Source: Egibacteraceae bacterium (GTDB lineage Bacteria > Actinomycetota > Nitriliruptoria > Euzebyales > Egibacteraceae). Taken from it: a stretch of DNA of 35,991 bases. The stretch lies in contig DATLGH010000062.1 in NCBI GenBank assembly GCA_035540635.1, positions 1 to 35,991 of the forward strand. Direction: 5' to 3'. Below the pieces are notes generated by a model. That model made no database searches. It was not told the origin of the DNA and was given only the letters and a program-made list of their open reading frames with translations. A program made the translations under genes and the position numbers. Shown here in pieces: positions 1 through 8,548 of this stretch. Within the stretch, counting starts at the first letter, position 1. Every line of letters begins with the position of its first letter.

Positions 1-1447
1 ACCCCCCGCCGAGGACCGCCCCGGCGACGCGGCCGAACGCCCCGACGCGGCGGAGCGCCGCGACGCCGCGCGGAGGCCGCGGTTCGTCGTCCAGCACCAC
101 CTCGCGACCCGCCTCCACCACGACGTGCGCTTCGAGCGCCACGGCACCGCGCCGAGCTGGGCGGTGCCGAAGGGCCTTCCCGACGTACCGGGGCTGCGCC
201 ACCTCGCCGTGCAGACCGAGGACCATCCCGTCGAGTACCTGTCGTTCTCCGGGGAGATCCCCGCCGGCGAGTACGGCGGCGGCCACGTGCGCATCTGGGA
301 CGAGGGCACCTACGAGCTGCTCGAGTGGTCCGACGACAAGGTCACCGTGCGCCTGCACGGCCGCCGCCACACGGGGCGCTACCACCTTTTCCGCACCGGC
401 GGGACCGACGATCCCTCGCAGTGGATGGTCGTGCGGGCCGACGCGCCCGCCGAGCTGGCGGCCCCCCCGCCCACGCTCGCACCCATGCTCGCCGTCGACG
501 GGCAGGGGCAGGCGTTCGACGACCCCGACTGGCTGTTCGAGGTGAAGTGGGACGGCGTGCGAGCCATCGCCACGACGGTGCGCCCGGGCACGGGCGAGCC
601 GGCGTCGACCCGCCTCGTCAGCCGGCAGGGCAATGACATCACCACCGCGTACCCGGAGATCGGGAGCCTGTGGGAGCGCGTGCTCGCCCGCAACGCGGTG
701 CTCGACGGCGAGCTCGTGGCCTTCAACCCCGACGGGACGCCGTCGTTCCAGCGGCTCCAGCGGCGCATGCACCTGCGCGACGAGGCCGGCGTCGACCGCG
801 CCCGTGAACGCATCCCCGTCACCTACCTCGTCTTCGACGTGCTCGCCGTCGACGGGCGGGCCATCGTCGACCGCCCCCTCACCGAGCGGCTCGGGCTCCT
901 CGACGAGCTCCTCGTCCCCGGTGGCGCGGTGCAGCGCAGCCAGGCGGTCGCCGAGGCCGGGACGGCGCTCTTCGAGGCGATCCGTCAGCGGGGGCTCGAG
1001 GGACTCGTCGCGAAGCGGGCCGCGTCGCCGTACCGCCCGGGCAGGCGCAGCCGCGACTGGCTCAAGATCAAGGTCCGCCGCAGCGTCCGCTGCGTCGTGG
1101 GCGGCTGGCTGCCCGGGGAAGGCTCCCGGGGGGGCACGCTCGGGGCGCTGCTGCTCGGGCTGTACGACGAAGGGCGCCTGCGCTACGTCGGGCGCGTCGG
1201 CAGCGGGTTCGACGACGCCGAGCTCGCCCGCCTCGACGGCCTCCTCGCCGAGCGGGCGGCCGAGTCGCACTTCGCCGCTGGCACGCCCCGTCCGCCGAGG
1301 GGCGCCCGTTTCGTCCGCCCTGAGCTCGTCTGCCGCGTCGAGTACGGGGAGGTCACCGACGAGGGACTGCTGCGCGCGCCGTCCTACAAGGGTCTCGTGG
1401 CCGGCGCGGACCCCCGCAGCTGCCTCTGCGCCGACCTCGGCCTGTAG
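1..1447 (+). CDS. ligD: ATP-dependent DNA ligase, LigD-type (phosphoesterase + ligase domains), 5' end outside window
   Basis: The frame is open from base 2, so the gene starts before the window. The first visible stretch is an Ala/Arg/Asp-rich linker. It leads into a LigD 3'-phosphoesterase domain ([23 protein letters not shown], then [17 protein letters not shown]). The second half is an ATP-dependent ligase: motif I EVKWDGVR with the lysine that takes AMP (codon at 545), LDGELVAF (III), [11 protein letters not shown] (IIIa), EGLVAKR (IV) and DWLKIKVRR (V), then an OB-fold region to the stop. LigD works with Ku in non-homologous end joining. No polymerase domain follows the ligase domain, and whether one precedes the phosphoesterase cannot be seen. 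A GTG at 125 lies inside the phosphoesterase domain and is not a credible start. No ku gene is in the window. Confidence 0.93.
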   Translation, partial: PPAEDRPGDAAERPDAAERRDAARRPRFVVQHHLATRLHHDVRFERHGTAPSWAVPKGLPDVPGLRHLAVQTEDHPVEYLSFSGEIPAGEYGGGHVRIWDEGTYELLEWSDDKVTVRLHGRRHTGRYHLFRTGGTDDPSQWMVVRADAPAELAAPPPTLAPMLAVDGQGQAFDDPDWLFEVKWDGVRAIATTVRPGTGEPASTRLVSRQGNDITTAYPEIGSLWERVLARNAVLDGELVAFNPDGTPSFQRLQRRMHLRDEAGVDRARERIPVTYLVFDVLAVDGRAIVDRPLTERLGLLDELLVPGGAVQRSQAVAEAGTALFEAIRQRGLEGLVAKRAASPYRPGRRSRDWLKIKVRRSVRCVVGGWLPGEGSRGGTLGALLLGLYDEGRLRYVGRVGSGFDDAELARLDGLLAERAAESHFAAGTPRPPRGARFVRPELVCRVEYGEVTDEGLLRAPSYKGLVAGADPRSCLCADLGL

Positions 1448-1488
1448 CGGGGGTCAAGGCGGGGCGGCAAGGCGCCGAAGGGTGGCCT

Positions 1489-1791
1489 ATGGAGCTGCGC
1501 TTCTACCCTCAGCGCGTCGAGCGCCCCGCGCCCCCCACCCCGCTCACACCGTCGCAGGCGGTCCACCTCGGCGAGCACGGCCCGCCGGGCGACCACGCCC
1601 GGGCGGTCGCCGCCCCGCTCGCGCGAGGGCCCGCGCAGGCCCCGCCGCAGCCGGCGCCCCCGCAGCCCGCACTCCCCCAGCTCGCACCCCCGCAGCCGAG
1701 CCCCACCGCGTCGTCGCCGGCGACCCTCCCTGCGCCGACGCGGTCGTGGTGGCGGCGGCTGCTGTCCGGCCGGGGGCGCCACCGCCGCTAG
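1489..1791 (+). CDS. Proline-rich small hypothetical protein
   Basis: A 100-residue ORF lies between the ligase and clpS. It starts at ATG 1489 behind a weak AAGGG-like ribosome site. The N-terminus ([13 protein letters not shown]) is followed by a Pro/Ala/Gln region with an imperfect APPQPA repeat (roughly residues 45-70) and ends in a basic, tryptophan-containing tail ([15 protein letters not shown]). No domain, signal peptide or membrane segment is recognised. G/C-ending codons dominate as in its neighbours, which favours a real gene, but low-complexity ORFs of this length also arise by chance at this GC content. No function can be assigned. Confidence 0.4.
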   Translation: MELRFYPQRVERPAPPTPLTPSQAVHLGEHGPPGDHARAVAAPLARGPAQAPPQPAPPQPALPQLAPPQPSPTASSPATLPAPTRSWWRRLLSGRGRHRR

Positions 1792-1811
1792 CCGCCGCCG
1801 GTAGCCGCGCC

Positions 1812-1856
1812 GGTGTGTGGCCTGGCGCACTCCTGGGGGTGGGCAACCCACACACC
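1812..1856. repeat. Inverted repeat upstream of clpS
   Basis: Nine-base arms GGTGTGTGG (1812-1820) and CCACACACC (1848-1856) are perfectly complementary. A smaller hairpin GTGGG-CAA-CCCAC lies in the right-hand part. No T-run follows, so it is not an obvious intrinsic terminator for the preceding ORF. It could be a protein-binding or RNA structure ahead of clpS. Confidence 0.4.
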
Positions 1857-1907
1857 CTGATCCGCCGACAACCCCTCAGGACCCGCCCCGGAGTGCGCCG
1901 GGCGCGT

Positions 1908-1913
1908 TACGCT
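1908..1913 (+). promoter_or_regulatory. Candidate -10 element (TACGCT) for a leaderless clpS transcript
   Basis: TACGCT fits the actinobacterial TANNNT -10 pattern and ends 6 bases before the clpS ATG, so transcription would begin at or next to the start codon. There is no Shine-Dalgarno sequence before this ATG (the bases between are gctccc), which agrees with a leaderless mRNA. No convincing -35 box is visible. Confidence 0.4.
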
Positions 1914-1919
1914 GCTCCC

Positions 1920-2222
1920 ATGTCCGCGTCTGCACCGACCACCGCGCCGCAGCGCACCGACGACCCCGTCGGGGAGGAGACCACCGAGCGCGACCGCCCC
2001 TGGAACGTCATCGTGTGGAACGATCCGGTGACGCTCATGTCCTACGTCGTCTACGTCCTGCGCAAGCTGTTCGGCCACGACGAGCCGACGGCCACGAAGC
2101 TCATGCTCCAGGTCCACCACGAGGGCAAGGCGGTCGTAGCGAGCGGCCCACGGGAACGCTCGGAGTACCACGTCGCCCGCCTGCACGCGCACGGGCTGCA
2201 GGCCACCCTGGCCCAGGACTGA
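1920..2222 (+). CDS. clpS: ATP-dependent Clp protease adaptor ClpS
   Basis: This is a 100-residue protein of usual ClpS length. ClpS binds the N-terminal domain of a Clp ATPase (ClpC or ClpA) and delivers N-end-rule substrates to ClpP. After a disordered N-terminus (about 25 residues) come the family hallmarks: the [20 protein letters not shown] stretch, which contains the Asn-Asp-x-x-Thr substrate-pocket segment, then [14 protein letters not shown] and a final helix/strand ([15 protein letters not shown]). The ATG start is chosen because it gives the family length and lies just after a TANNNT element. DUF2017 follows after 5 bases, an arrangement typical of actinobacteria such as mycobacteria. 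Confidence 0.95.
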   Translation: MSASAPTTAPQRTDDPVGEETTERDRPWNVIVWNDPVTLMSYVVYVLRKLFGHDEPTATKLMLQVHHEGKAVVASGPRERSEYHVARLHAHGLQATLAQD

Positions 2223-2227
2223 GCGCT

Positions 2228-2731
2228 GTGGGACTCGTCCACGGCGTGACCCGCCTTCCCTCCGGGCGGGTCCGTGTCCGGCTCACCGCGCGCGAGCGGG
2301 CGCTGCTGCGCTCCTTGCCCGACGAGCTGCGGCCTGTGCTGTCCGGCGAGGCGGACGGGAGCGCGGTCCACGAGCGGCTGTTCCCGCGGGGCTACGCCGA
2401 GTCCGGCCACGAGGCGGAGTACCGTGACCTCGTCGGCGACAGCCTCGTGGAGGAGCGCCTCGCCCGCCTCGAGGCGTTCGCCGCGACCCTCGACGCCGGC
2501 CAGGGTGGCCGCCTCGCCTGGACGGTGGAGCTGTCGCTCGACGACGCGCACGCCTGGCTGTCGGCGTTGAACGACGCGCGGCTGACCCTCGGGGTGCTCC
2601 TCGGCATCGTCGAGGAGTCCCAGTGGGAGCAGGGCCCCGACGACCGCAACCCCTCGGCCGTCGCGCTGTACTACCTCGGGTGGCTCCAGGAGCAGCTGCT
2701 CGCCGCGCTCATGCCGGGCCTCGACGGGTAG
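2228..2731 (+). CDS. DUF2017 family protein
   Basis: About 167 residues from a GTG 5 bases after the clpS stop; a second in-frame GTG at 2246 is possible. The sequence has the DUF2017 pattern: a basic N-terminal segment (RLTARERALLRSLPDEL), an acidic middle (YRDLVGDSLVEERLARLE), then WTVELSLDDAHAWLSALNDARL and a C-terminal helix with ALYYLGWLQEQLL. The family is found almost only beside clpS in actinobacteria and its biochemical role is unknown. Tight spacing suggests co-transcription and perhaps a function linked to ClpS. No membrane segment or signal peptide is seen. Confidence 0.85.
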   Translation: MGLVHGVTRLPSGRVRVRLTARERALLRSLPDELRPVLSGEADGSAVHERLFPRGYAESGHEAEYRDLVGDSLVEERLARLEAFAATLDAGQGGRLAWTVELSLDDAHAWLSALNDARLTLGVLLGIVEESQWEQGPDDRNPSAVALYYLGWLQEQLLAALMPGLDG

Positions 2732-2739
2732 CACCCGCG

Positions 2740-2765
2740 CCGCGGCTACCGTACGGTAACCGCGG
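2740..2765. promoter_or_regulatory. Near-perfect 26-bp palindrome, probable TetR operator
   Basis: The dyad is centred between 2752 and 2753. Its core TACCGTACGGTA is a perfect 12-bp palindrome and the flanks CCGCGG/CCGCGG extend it to 26 bp with only one mismatched pair. It lies 33 bases before the GTG of the adjacent TetR-family gene, the usual place for an autoregulatory operator. Confidence 0.65.
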
Positions 2766-2798
2766 CCCGCAGCGGTACCGGCACGAGGAGGGGACAGC

Positions 2799-3395
2799 GT
2801 GGAGCAACGCGTCCGGCTGAGCGCAGCGCACCGTCGGGCCCAGCTGCTCGACGTGGCCGGCCACCTCTTCCCGGAGTACGGCTTCCACGGGCTTTCCATG
2901 GAGCAGCTCGCCGATGCCGCCGGGGTAAGCAAGCCGGTGCTCTACCAGCACTTTCCCTCCAAGCGCGACCTCTACCTCGCGCTCGTCCACGACGCGGTGG
3001 CCGGGATGGAGGAGCAGGTCCGGACCGCGCTCGAGGGCACGAGCGACAACCGGGCCCGTGTGGAGGGCGCGATCGCCGCGTACTTCGACTTCGTGGAGGA
3101 CCGGCGCTTCGGGCTGCTGCTCGGCGCCGCCGAGCTCACCGACGACGACGTGCGCGCCGCCGTGGAGGGCGCCATGTCACGGGTTGCCGGCGCCGTCGGT
3201 GCACTGATCGCCGAGGACGCCGCTCTCTCCCCCCGCTCGGCGGCGTTCCTCGCCACGGCGCTGCGCGGCCTGGCGACGGAGGGCGCCCGCTGGTGGCTCG
3301 AGCACCCGGAGATCGACAAGCGCGAGGCCGTCGTGCTGCTGTCACGGCTGGCGTGGCGGGGTCTCGGCTCGTTCGGCCCCGGCAGCCCGATATGA
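2799..3395 (+). CDS. TetR/AcrR family transcriptional regulator
   Basis: 198 residues, starting at a GTG with a good ribosome site (GAGGAGGGGA). The N-terminal DNA-binding domain is canonical: helix 1 around RAQLLDVAGHLFPEYGFHGLS, then MEQLADAAGVSKPVLYQHF (helix-turn-helix), then PSKRDLYLALVHDAV. The rest is the divergent ligand-binding and dimerisation domain, including a WWLEH segment near residue 170. Such proteins are usually repressors released by a small molecule; the ligand is not predictable here. The palindrome at 2740-2765 is the likely binding site. No efflux or catabolic gene is adjacent, so its targets may be itself and distant genes. Confidence 0.92.
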   Translation: MEQRVRLSAAHRRAQLLDVAGHLFPEYGFHGLSMEQLADAAGVSKPVLYQHFPSKRDLYLALVHDAVAGMEEQVRTALEGTSDNRARVEGAIAAYFDFVEDRRFGLLLGAAELTDDDVRAAVEGAMSRVAGAVGALIAEDAALSPRSAAFLATALRGLATEGARWWLEHPEIDKREAVVLLSRLAWRGLGSFGPGSPI

Positions 3396-3424
3396 CCTGA
3401 TTCCATACTATGCAGGTAATTCCG

Positions 3425-3451
3425 TTACCCTAGAGTGTCACCCGCCGCAGC
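3425..3451 (+). promoter_or_regulatory. Weak candidate sigma-28 promoter (TTAC-N15-GCCGCAGC)
   Basis: TTAC at 3425-3428 is followed after exactly 15 bases by GCCGCAGC (3444-3451). Spacing and the GCCG core equal those of the stronger candidates before flgN and flbD, but the last half of the -10 and one base of the -35 differ. An inverted repeat GGTAA-N5-TTACC (3415-3429) overlaps the -35. If real, it would place the GGDEF-EAL gene in the FliA regulon. Confidence 0.22.
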
Positions 3452-3469
3452 TTTGAGGCCCGCCTCCGT

Positions 3470-6088
3470 ATGGCCCCTGACCGCCCTCGGCCGAGCACCT
3501 CGGATCCGGCCGCCGCCCGACGCACGGCGCGGCACGCCGCAAGCTCGGCGACGGCGCGCTTGGTCGCGCTCCGCGACCCCGACCTCCTCGCGCAGACCGT
3601 CGTCGACTCGCTCGTCGACGACTTCGGGGCTGCGCTCGCGCGGATCTGGCTCTACGACCCCGACACGGGGCTCCTGCATCTCGGCGCGAGCGCCGGCCTG
3701 GAGACGGCGCCCGACGAGTCCGGCGTTGACCTCACGACCTACCCGTGGCTGCTCGGCGACGCGAGCCAGAGCCCCCAGCCCTACGTGACGAACGACCCCA
3801 CGGCCATCGCGCAGTTCGAGCAGCCCCTGCTCGAGGAGTCCCGGGTGCGGGCGCTCGGCGCCTTCTCGCTCGCGATCGGCGGGGACTTCCAGGGGATGCT
3901 CGCCTACTTCGCCCGGGACCCGCTGCGGGAGGACGTCGTCGAGGTGCTCACCTCCTTCGCGACCACGGTCGGCGCCCTGATCAGCCAGCAGCGGGTGCTT
4001 CGGGAGGCGCAGCGGGCCACCCGCGACAAGGAGCAGTCGCTCGCCCTGCTCGACACCCTCTTCACCGCCTCGCCCGCCGGGCTGGGGTTCTGGGACACGA
4101 ACCTGCGCAACGTCCGGGTGAACGAGGCCCTCGCGGCGATGCACGACCTGCCCGTCGAGGCCTACCACGGGCGCACGCCGAGCGAGCTGCTCGGCACGCT
4201 CGGGGAGGACGTCGAGCTGCTGTTCCGCCACGTCCTCGACAGCGGCGAGCCGCTCACGGACTTCGAGGCGACGGTCAAGAACGCGAGCGGGCGCTCCCGC
4301 CACTGGGTGGTGAACTACTACCCCGTCCGCTCGCGCCAGGGCGGGCGGCTCGGCGTCGGCATGGCCGTCAACGAGGTGACGGGCCTGAAGCGGGTCGAGG
4401 AGGCGCTGCGCGAGAGCGAGGCGCGCTTCCGCCTGCTCGTCGAGGGGGTCACCGACTACGCCGTCTACCTCCTCGACCCCGACGGGCGGGTGGCGAGCTG
4501 GAACGCGGGCGCCGAGCGCATCACCGGCTACTCCGCCGACGAGATCGTCGGGCGTCTCGTCGGCACCTTCTACCCCCCCGACGAGGCGGCCGCCGGCGCA
4601 CCGGAGCACCGGCTCGCGCAGGCGGCGGCCACGGGGCGCGCGGAGGCCCAGGGCTGGCGGTTGCGCAAGGACGGCTCGCGGTTTTGGGCCGACACGGTCA
4701 TCACCGCGCTGCGCGACCTCCAGGGCGACCTCTACGGCTTCAGCGAGGTCACCCGCGACAGCACCGAACGGCGCACCCACGAGCTCGAGCTGCGCCACCA
4801 GGCGCTGCACGACCCGCTCACCGACCTGCCCAACCGGATCCTGCTGCAGGACCGCCTCGAGCTCGCGCTGCGGGAGGCGCGCCGCCGGCGGACGTCCGTC
4901 GCGTTGCTCGTCCTCGACCTCGACCGGTTCAAGGAGATCAACGACGCCTTCGGCCACCAAACCGGCGACGCGCTGCTGCGCGAGGTCGGCCAGCGGCTGC
5001 AGGGCCAGCTGCGCGAGAGCGACACGGTCGCCCGCCTCGGCGGTGACGAGTTCGCCGTCGTGCTGCCCGGGCTGGCCGACCCGGCCGACGGGTCCCGGCT
5101 GGCCCGAAAGCTGCTCGCCGCGCTCCAGCAGCCGGTCGCCGTGTGCGGCCACCACCTCGACGTGTCGGCGAGCATCGGCGTCGCGACCTTCCCCGATCAG
5201 GCCGTCGACGCCGGCGTGCTCATGCAGCGTGCGGACGCGGCGATGTACACCGCCAAGCGGCTCGCGCTCGGCTACGCGCGCTACTCCGACGACCTCGTCG
5301 AGGACGGCGCACCCCTGCCCGCCGCGTCCGACGAGCTCGCGCACGCGATCACCGCCGGCCAGCTGTTCCTCGTCTTCCAGCCGAAGCTGCACCTGGCCAC
5401 CGGGAGGGTGAGCGCCATGGAGGCGCTCGTGCGCTGGCGTCACCCGCAACGCGGCGTGCTCGGACCGCAGGAGTTCATCCCGCTCGCGCACCGCAGCGGG
5501 CTCATCCAGCCCCTGACCCGGTGGGTGCTCGACGCGGCCCTCGATCAGTGCCGGGCGTGGCAGCGCCAGGGCCGCGCCTACGCCGTGGCGGTGAACGTGT
5601 CCACCCGTGACGTGCACGACCACGCCCTGGAGGAGACCGTCGTCGCAGCGCTCGCACATGCGGACGTGACCCCCCGCAACCTCGAGCTCGAGATCACCGA
5701 GAACGAGATCATGTGGGACCCCGAGGCCGCCGCGGCAACGGTCAAGCGGCTCGGTGACGTCGGCGTGCGCTTCGCCGTCGACGACTTCGGCACCGGCTAC
5801 TCCTCGCTCGCCTACCTCAAGCGGCTGCGGGTGCACGAGCTGAAGATCGACCGCTCGTTCATAGCCGACCTCGTGACCGATCCGCGCGACGCCTCCATCG
5901 TCCGCTCGATCGTCGAGCTCGGGCACAACCTCGCGCTGCGCGTCGTCGCCGAGGGGGTGGAGACCCGGGAGGTCTGCGCCCTGCTCCGCGACCTCGGCTG
6001 CGAGCACGCGCAGGGCTACTACCTGCGGCGGCCGCTTCCCGCCGACGAGGCCGCGCGGGCGCTGCCGCCCGGGCTGCTGCCGGACTGA
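3470..6088 (+). CDS. Bifunctional-type c-di-GMP protein: GAF-PAS-PAS-GGDEF-EAL
   Basis: 872 residues with no membrane segment. Order: GAF-like domain (about 25-180), PAS (about 190-305), second PAS with PAC (about 315-435), GGDEF (about 440-605), EAL (about 620-865). The diguanylate cyclase site is intact (GGDEF at 524-528), with an RESD inhibitory I-site exactly five residues upstream. The phosphodiesterase site also looks intact: MEALVRWRHP (EAL at 651-653), AVNVS, LEITE, DDFGTGYSS, LKIDRSFI, AEGVE, AQGYYLRRPLP. Both activities are therefore possible, with the GAF/PAS part selecting between them. The start is the ATG at 3470; it has no good Shine-Dalgarno. Proximity to flagellar genes suggests a role in motility control, which is inference. 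Confidence 0.93.
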   Translation: MAPDRPRPSTSDPAAARRTARHAASSATARLVALRDPDLLAQTVVDSLVDDFGAALARIWLYDPDTGLLHLGASAGLETAPDESGVDLTTYPWLLGDASQSPQPYVTNDPTAIAQFEQPLLEESRVRALGAFSLAIGGDFQGMLAYFARDPLREDVVEVLTSFATTVGALISQQRVLREAQRATRDKEQSLALLDTLFTASPAGLGFWDTNLRNVRVNEALAAMHDLPVEAYHGRTPSELLGTLGEDVELLFRHVLDSGEPLTDFEATVKNASGRSRHWVVNYYPVRSRQGGRLGVGMAVNEVTGLKRVEEALRESEARFRLLVEGVTDYAVYLLDPDGRVASWNAGAERITGYSADEIVGRLVGTFYPPDEAAAGAPEHRLAQAAATGRAEAQGWRLRKDGSRFWADTVITALRDLQGDLYGFSEVTRDSTERRTHELELRHQALHDPLTDLPNRILLQDRLELALREARRRRTSVALLVLDLDRFKEINDAFGHQTGDALLREVGQRLQGQLRESDTVARLGGDEFAVVLPGLADPADGSRLARKLLAALQQPVAVCGHHLDVSASIGVATFPDQAVDAGVLMQRADAAMYTAKRLALGYARYSDDLVEDGAPLPAASDELAHAITAGQLFLVFQPKLHLATGRVSAMEALVRWRHPQRGVLGPQEFIPLAHRSGLIQPLTRWVLDAALDQCRAWQRQGRAYAVAVNVSTRDVHDHALEETVVAALAHADVTPRNLELEITENEIMWDPEAAAATVKRLGDVGVRFAVDDFGTGYSSLAYLKRLRVHELKIDRSFIADLVTDPRDASIVRSIVELGHNLALRVVAEGVETREVCALLRDLGCEHAQGYYLRRPLPADEAARALPPGLLPD

Positions 6089-6104
6089 CGCGGCGCCCCC
6101 GCGG

Positions 6105-6335
6105 CTACGTCGGTGACGAGCTCCCGGCCTCCTGGAGGGCGGCGCGCAGCGCGGCGCCCGTCGCGCGGACCTGCTCCCACTCGCGGCCGGCGCTCTTTGC
6201 GTACTCCATCGCCCCGCGGATGAAGATGCGGCGAACGACCTCCTCGTCCGTCCACGCCTCGCAGTCCCCCTCGACGGCGGCGAACAGCGGGCGCAGGAGA
6301 GCAAGCGCCTCGTCGGACACGCGCAGTTCCATCAT
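6105..6335 (-). CDS. Small hypothetical protein (76 aa)
   Basis: It begins at an ATG at 6335 with a strong GAGGAGG site 5 bases upstream; a longer in-frame extension lacks a ribosome site. The sequence opens MMELRVSDEALALL and appears mostly helical, with an acidic middle (EGDCEAWTDEEVVRR) followed by IFIRGAMEYAKSAGREW. The RIFIRGAMEYA stretch could be a short DNA-binding or dimerisation helix, but no family is recognised. It is convergent with the GGDEF-EAL gene (16-base gap) and divergent from the helicase gene. A good ribosome site and biased codons support it being real. Confidence 0.65.
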   Translation of the reverse strand: MMELRVSDEALALLRPLFAAVEGDCEAWTDEEVVRRIFIRGAMEYAKSAGREWEQVRATGAALRAALQEAGSSSPT

Positions 6336-6434
6336 CGCTGCCTCCTCTCGGTCCCCCCGGCCGCCGGGGCGCACCACGCGGGACTGGTAGGGTGGTCCCC
6401 GGATGATAGAGGCCTCGCGCGGGAAGCCCGATGC

Positions 6435-6455
6435 CCCCGGTCGACGCGACCGGGG
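6435..6455. repeat. Inverted repeat in the divergent region before the DEAD-box helicase
   Basis: Perfect 8-base arms CCCCGGTC (6435-6442) and GACCGGGG (6448-6455) around a 5-base loop, with no T-run. It sits about 100 bases from each divergent start codon (6335 and 6557), so it could be an operator or an mRNA leader structure of the helicase gene. No clear -10/-35 pair was recognised in this 221-base gap. Confidence 0.35.
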
Positions 6456-6556
6456 TCCGGGAAGCTCCCCTGACGCCACCCCGTGACGGTCGCCTGCCTC
6501 CCGACGGTCCCCACCTGCGGACCCGATCCCCGCTTCTCGGATTCGAGTGACCTCCA

Positions 6557-8548
6557 GTGACTGAGACGAAGACCTTCGCCGACTTCGGCGTGGCCGAGGA
6601 CATCCAGGCCGCCCTCGCCGACATCGACATCACGAGCCCCTTCCCGATCCAGGAGCTCACGCTGCCTCTCGGCCTGGCCGGCGCCGACGTGATCGGGCAG
6701 GCCCGGACCGGCACGGGCAAGACGCTCGCGTTCGGCATCCCGCTCCTGCACCGCGTCACCGACGACCCCCGCACGCAGGCGCTCGTCGTCGTGCCGACAC
6801 GCGAGCTCTGCATGCAGGTGCGCGACGACCTCCAGCGTGCCAGCGCACGGCGAGGCACCCGGGTCATCCCCGTGTACGGCGGCAAGGCCATCGACGCCCA
6901 GGCCGACGCCATCCGCACGGGCTCCCCCATCGTGGTCGGCACGCCGGGGCGCCTGCTCGACCTGCTGCGGCGGGGCATCCTCGACCTGTCGACGGTGAGG
7001 ATGCTCGTCCTCGACGAGGCCGACGAGATGCTCGACCTCGGTTTCCTGCCCGACGTGGAGGTCCTCATCGAGGCCTGCGGCGAGGACCGCCAGACGCTGC
7101 TGTTCAGCGCGACGATGCCGTCCGCCGTCGTGGCGCTCGCCCGCCGGTACATGCGCAAGCCGACGTTCCTGCGCGCCGAGGTCGAGGAGGCGCGCATCGC
7201 TCCGGAGACCGAGCAGCACTTCTTCTCGTGCCACCGGATGGACAAGCCGGCGGTCCTCGCCCGCATCCTCCAGACGCCCGGGCGCGGGCTGTGCGTGGTC
7301 TTCACCCGCACGAAGCGCATGGCCGACGTTCTCGCCTCCGAGCTGCGGGAGCGGGGGATCGTCGCGGCGCCGATCCACTCCGACCTGCGTCAGGAGGCCC
7401 GGGAGCGGGCGCTCGCGAAATTCCGCAGGGGCACCATCGACGTGCTCGTCGCGACGGAGGTCGCCGCGCGCGGGCTCGACATCTCCGACGTCACCCACGT
7501 GGTGAACTACGACTGTCCCGACGACGAGAAGATGTACCTCCACCGGATCGGGCGCACGGGGCGTGCCGGCGGCCGCGGGGTCGCGGTGACCCTGGCCGTG
7601 TGGAACGAGCTCGCGCGCCTGGAGATGATCAAGAAGGCGCTCGCCATCGACGCCCCGACCCACGAGGTCTTCTCCACGTCGCCGATCCTCGACGAGCTGT
7701 TCGACCTCCCGGAACGCGCGCCGCGCAAGCCGGCCCCGCAGCCACCGGCGACGGCACGCCGCAGCCCGCGCCGGGGCCGTGGCGACGCCGGAGGGCGGGG
7801 GGACCGCGGCCCGCGCGAGGCGGCCCGCGACCCCGACGCCAGGGAGCGGCCCGCCACCCCGGAGCAGCCCGCCGCCAGGGAGGCCGGCTCCCCCGCTGCG
7901 CGCCGTGTGCGCGCCCGGCGGCGCAGCAAGGCGGCGGAGGGGGATCCCGGCAGGCCCGCAGCCGCCGAGGAGGCGCTCGCAGCCCCGGAGGCAACGGCGG
8001 CACCCGAGGCGCCACCGGCCGCGGCGGCCCCCGCAGCGGCGGAGGGGCGAAGTGTGGGCACGCGCCGGCGCGTCCGCACGCGGACGGGCGGTCGTGCGGC
8101 GACCGACGGCGAGCCGGAGGCGGCCGGGGAGGCCGCCCCCGAGCCGGCGTCCCCGACGAGCGAGCCGGAGGCGGCGGAGGGGTCACCGAGGACCCGCAGG
8201 AGTCGCGCCGCCGAGCGGGCGCCCCGCCGGTCACGGGGGACCCCGCGGGATGCGCAGGGAGGAGCCGACGACGCCCGCCGGGACGAGCGCGCCTCCGGGG
8301 ACGCGCGCGGACGCCGGGACGATCGCGCCTCCGGGGACGCGCGCGGACGCCGGGACGAGCGCGCCTCCAGGGACGCGCGCGGACGCCGGGACGAGCGCGC
8401 CTCCGGGGACGGACGCGGCCGCCGGGCCCGGCCCCGCAAGCCGCGCCCGGAACCGCGCGTCGACCTCGACCGCGCCACCGTCGAGCGCGCCCGCGGCTCG
8501 GGCAAGCCCGCGCTGAACCGCCCCATGGCGGTGACCCACCTGCCCTGA
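6557..8548 (+). CDS. DEAD-box ATP-dependent RNA helicase with long low-complexity tail
   Basis: 663 residues from a GTG. The helicase core fills about the first 370 residues with all motifs: FPIQ (Q motif), ARTGTGKT (I), PTRELCMQV (Ia), TPGRLLDL (Ib), LVLDEADEMLDLGF (II), FSATMP (III), VVFTRTKR (IV), ATEVAARGLDIS (V) and HRIGRTGRAG (VI). It would unwind RNA in ribosome assembly, decay or cold adaptation. The last ~290 residues are Ala/Glu/Pro/Arg-rich, without a recognisable RNA-binding fold, and include four 12-residue repeats of the DERASGDARGRR type. The tail ends KPALNRPMAVTHLP. Arg-rich tails on such helicases usually add nonspecific RNA binding and can promote condensate formation. The start is supported by core alignment rather than by a strong ribosome site. 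Confidence 0.93.
   Translation: MTETKTFADFGVAEDIQAALADIDITSPFPIQELTLPLGLAGADVIGQARTGTGKTLAFGIPLLHRVTDDPRTQALVVVPTRELCMQVRDDLQRASARRGTRVIPVYGGKAIDAQADAIRTGSPIVVGTPGRLLDLLRRGILDLSTVRMLVLDEADEMLDLGFLPDVEVLIEACGEDRQTLLFSATMPSAVVALARRYMRKPTFLRAEVEEARIAPETEQHFFSCHRMDKPAVLARILQTPGRGLCVVFTRTKRMADVLASELRERGIVAAPIHSDLRQEARERALAKFRRGTIDVLVATEVAARGLDISDVTHVVNYDCPDDEKMYLHRIGRTGRAGGRGVAVTLAVWNELARLEMIKKALAIDAPTHEVFSTSPILDELFDLPERAPRKPAPQPPATARRSPRRGRGDAGGRGDRGPREAARDPDARERPATPEQPAAREAGSPAARRVRARRRSKAAEGDPGRPAAAEEALAAPEATAAPEAPPAAAAPAAAEGRSVGTRRRVRTRTGGRAATDGEPEAAGEAAPEPASPTSEPEAAEGSPRTRRSRAAERAPRRSRGTPRDAQGGADDARRDERASGDARGRRDDRASGDARGRRDERASRDARGRRDERASGDGRGRRARPRKPRPEPRVDLDRATVERARGSGKPALNRPMAVTHLP
8282..8425 (+). 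repeat. Four tandem 36-bp units in the helicase tail
   Basis: Four in-frame 36-base copies begin at 8282, 8318, 8354 and 8390. They encode DERASGDARGRR, DDRASGDARGRR, DERASRDARGRR and DERASGDGRGRR. The near-identity at DNA level indicates recent expansion, and copy number may vary between strains. Confidence 0.9.

Noticed and set aside
125-1447. GTG at 125 as the true start of the ligase gene
   Set aside because: The phosphoesterase motif RFVVQHH and its continuation lie upstream of it in the same open frame, so the gene begins before the window.
1881-1895. GCCGACAA upstream of clpS as a sigma-28 promoter
   Set aside because: No TAAA/TTAA at the right distance (the four bases are AACC), and clpS is not expected in a motility regulon.
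3425-6304. 959-codon minus-strand ORF opposite the GGDEF-EAL gene
   Set aside because: It is antisense to a protein with clear GAF, PAS, GGDEF and EAL motifs. Its translation is low-complexity Arg/Val/Gly with no domain, as expected of a high-GC shadow frame.
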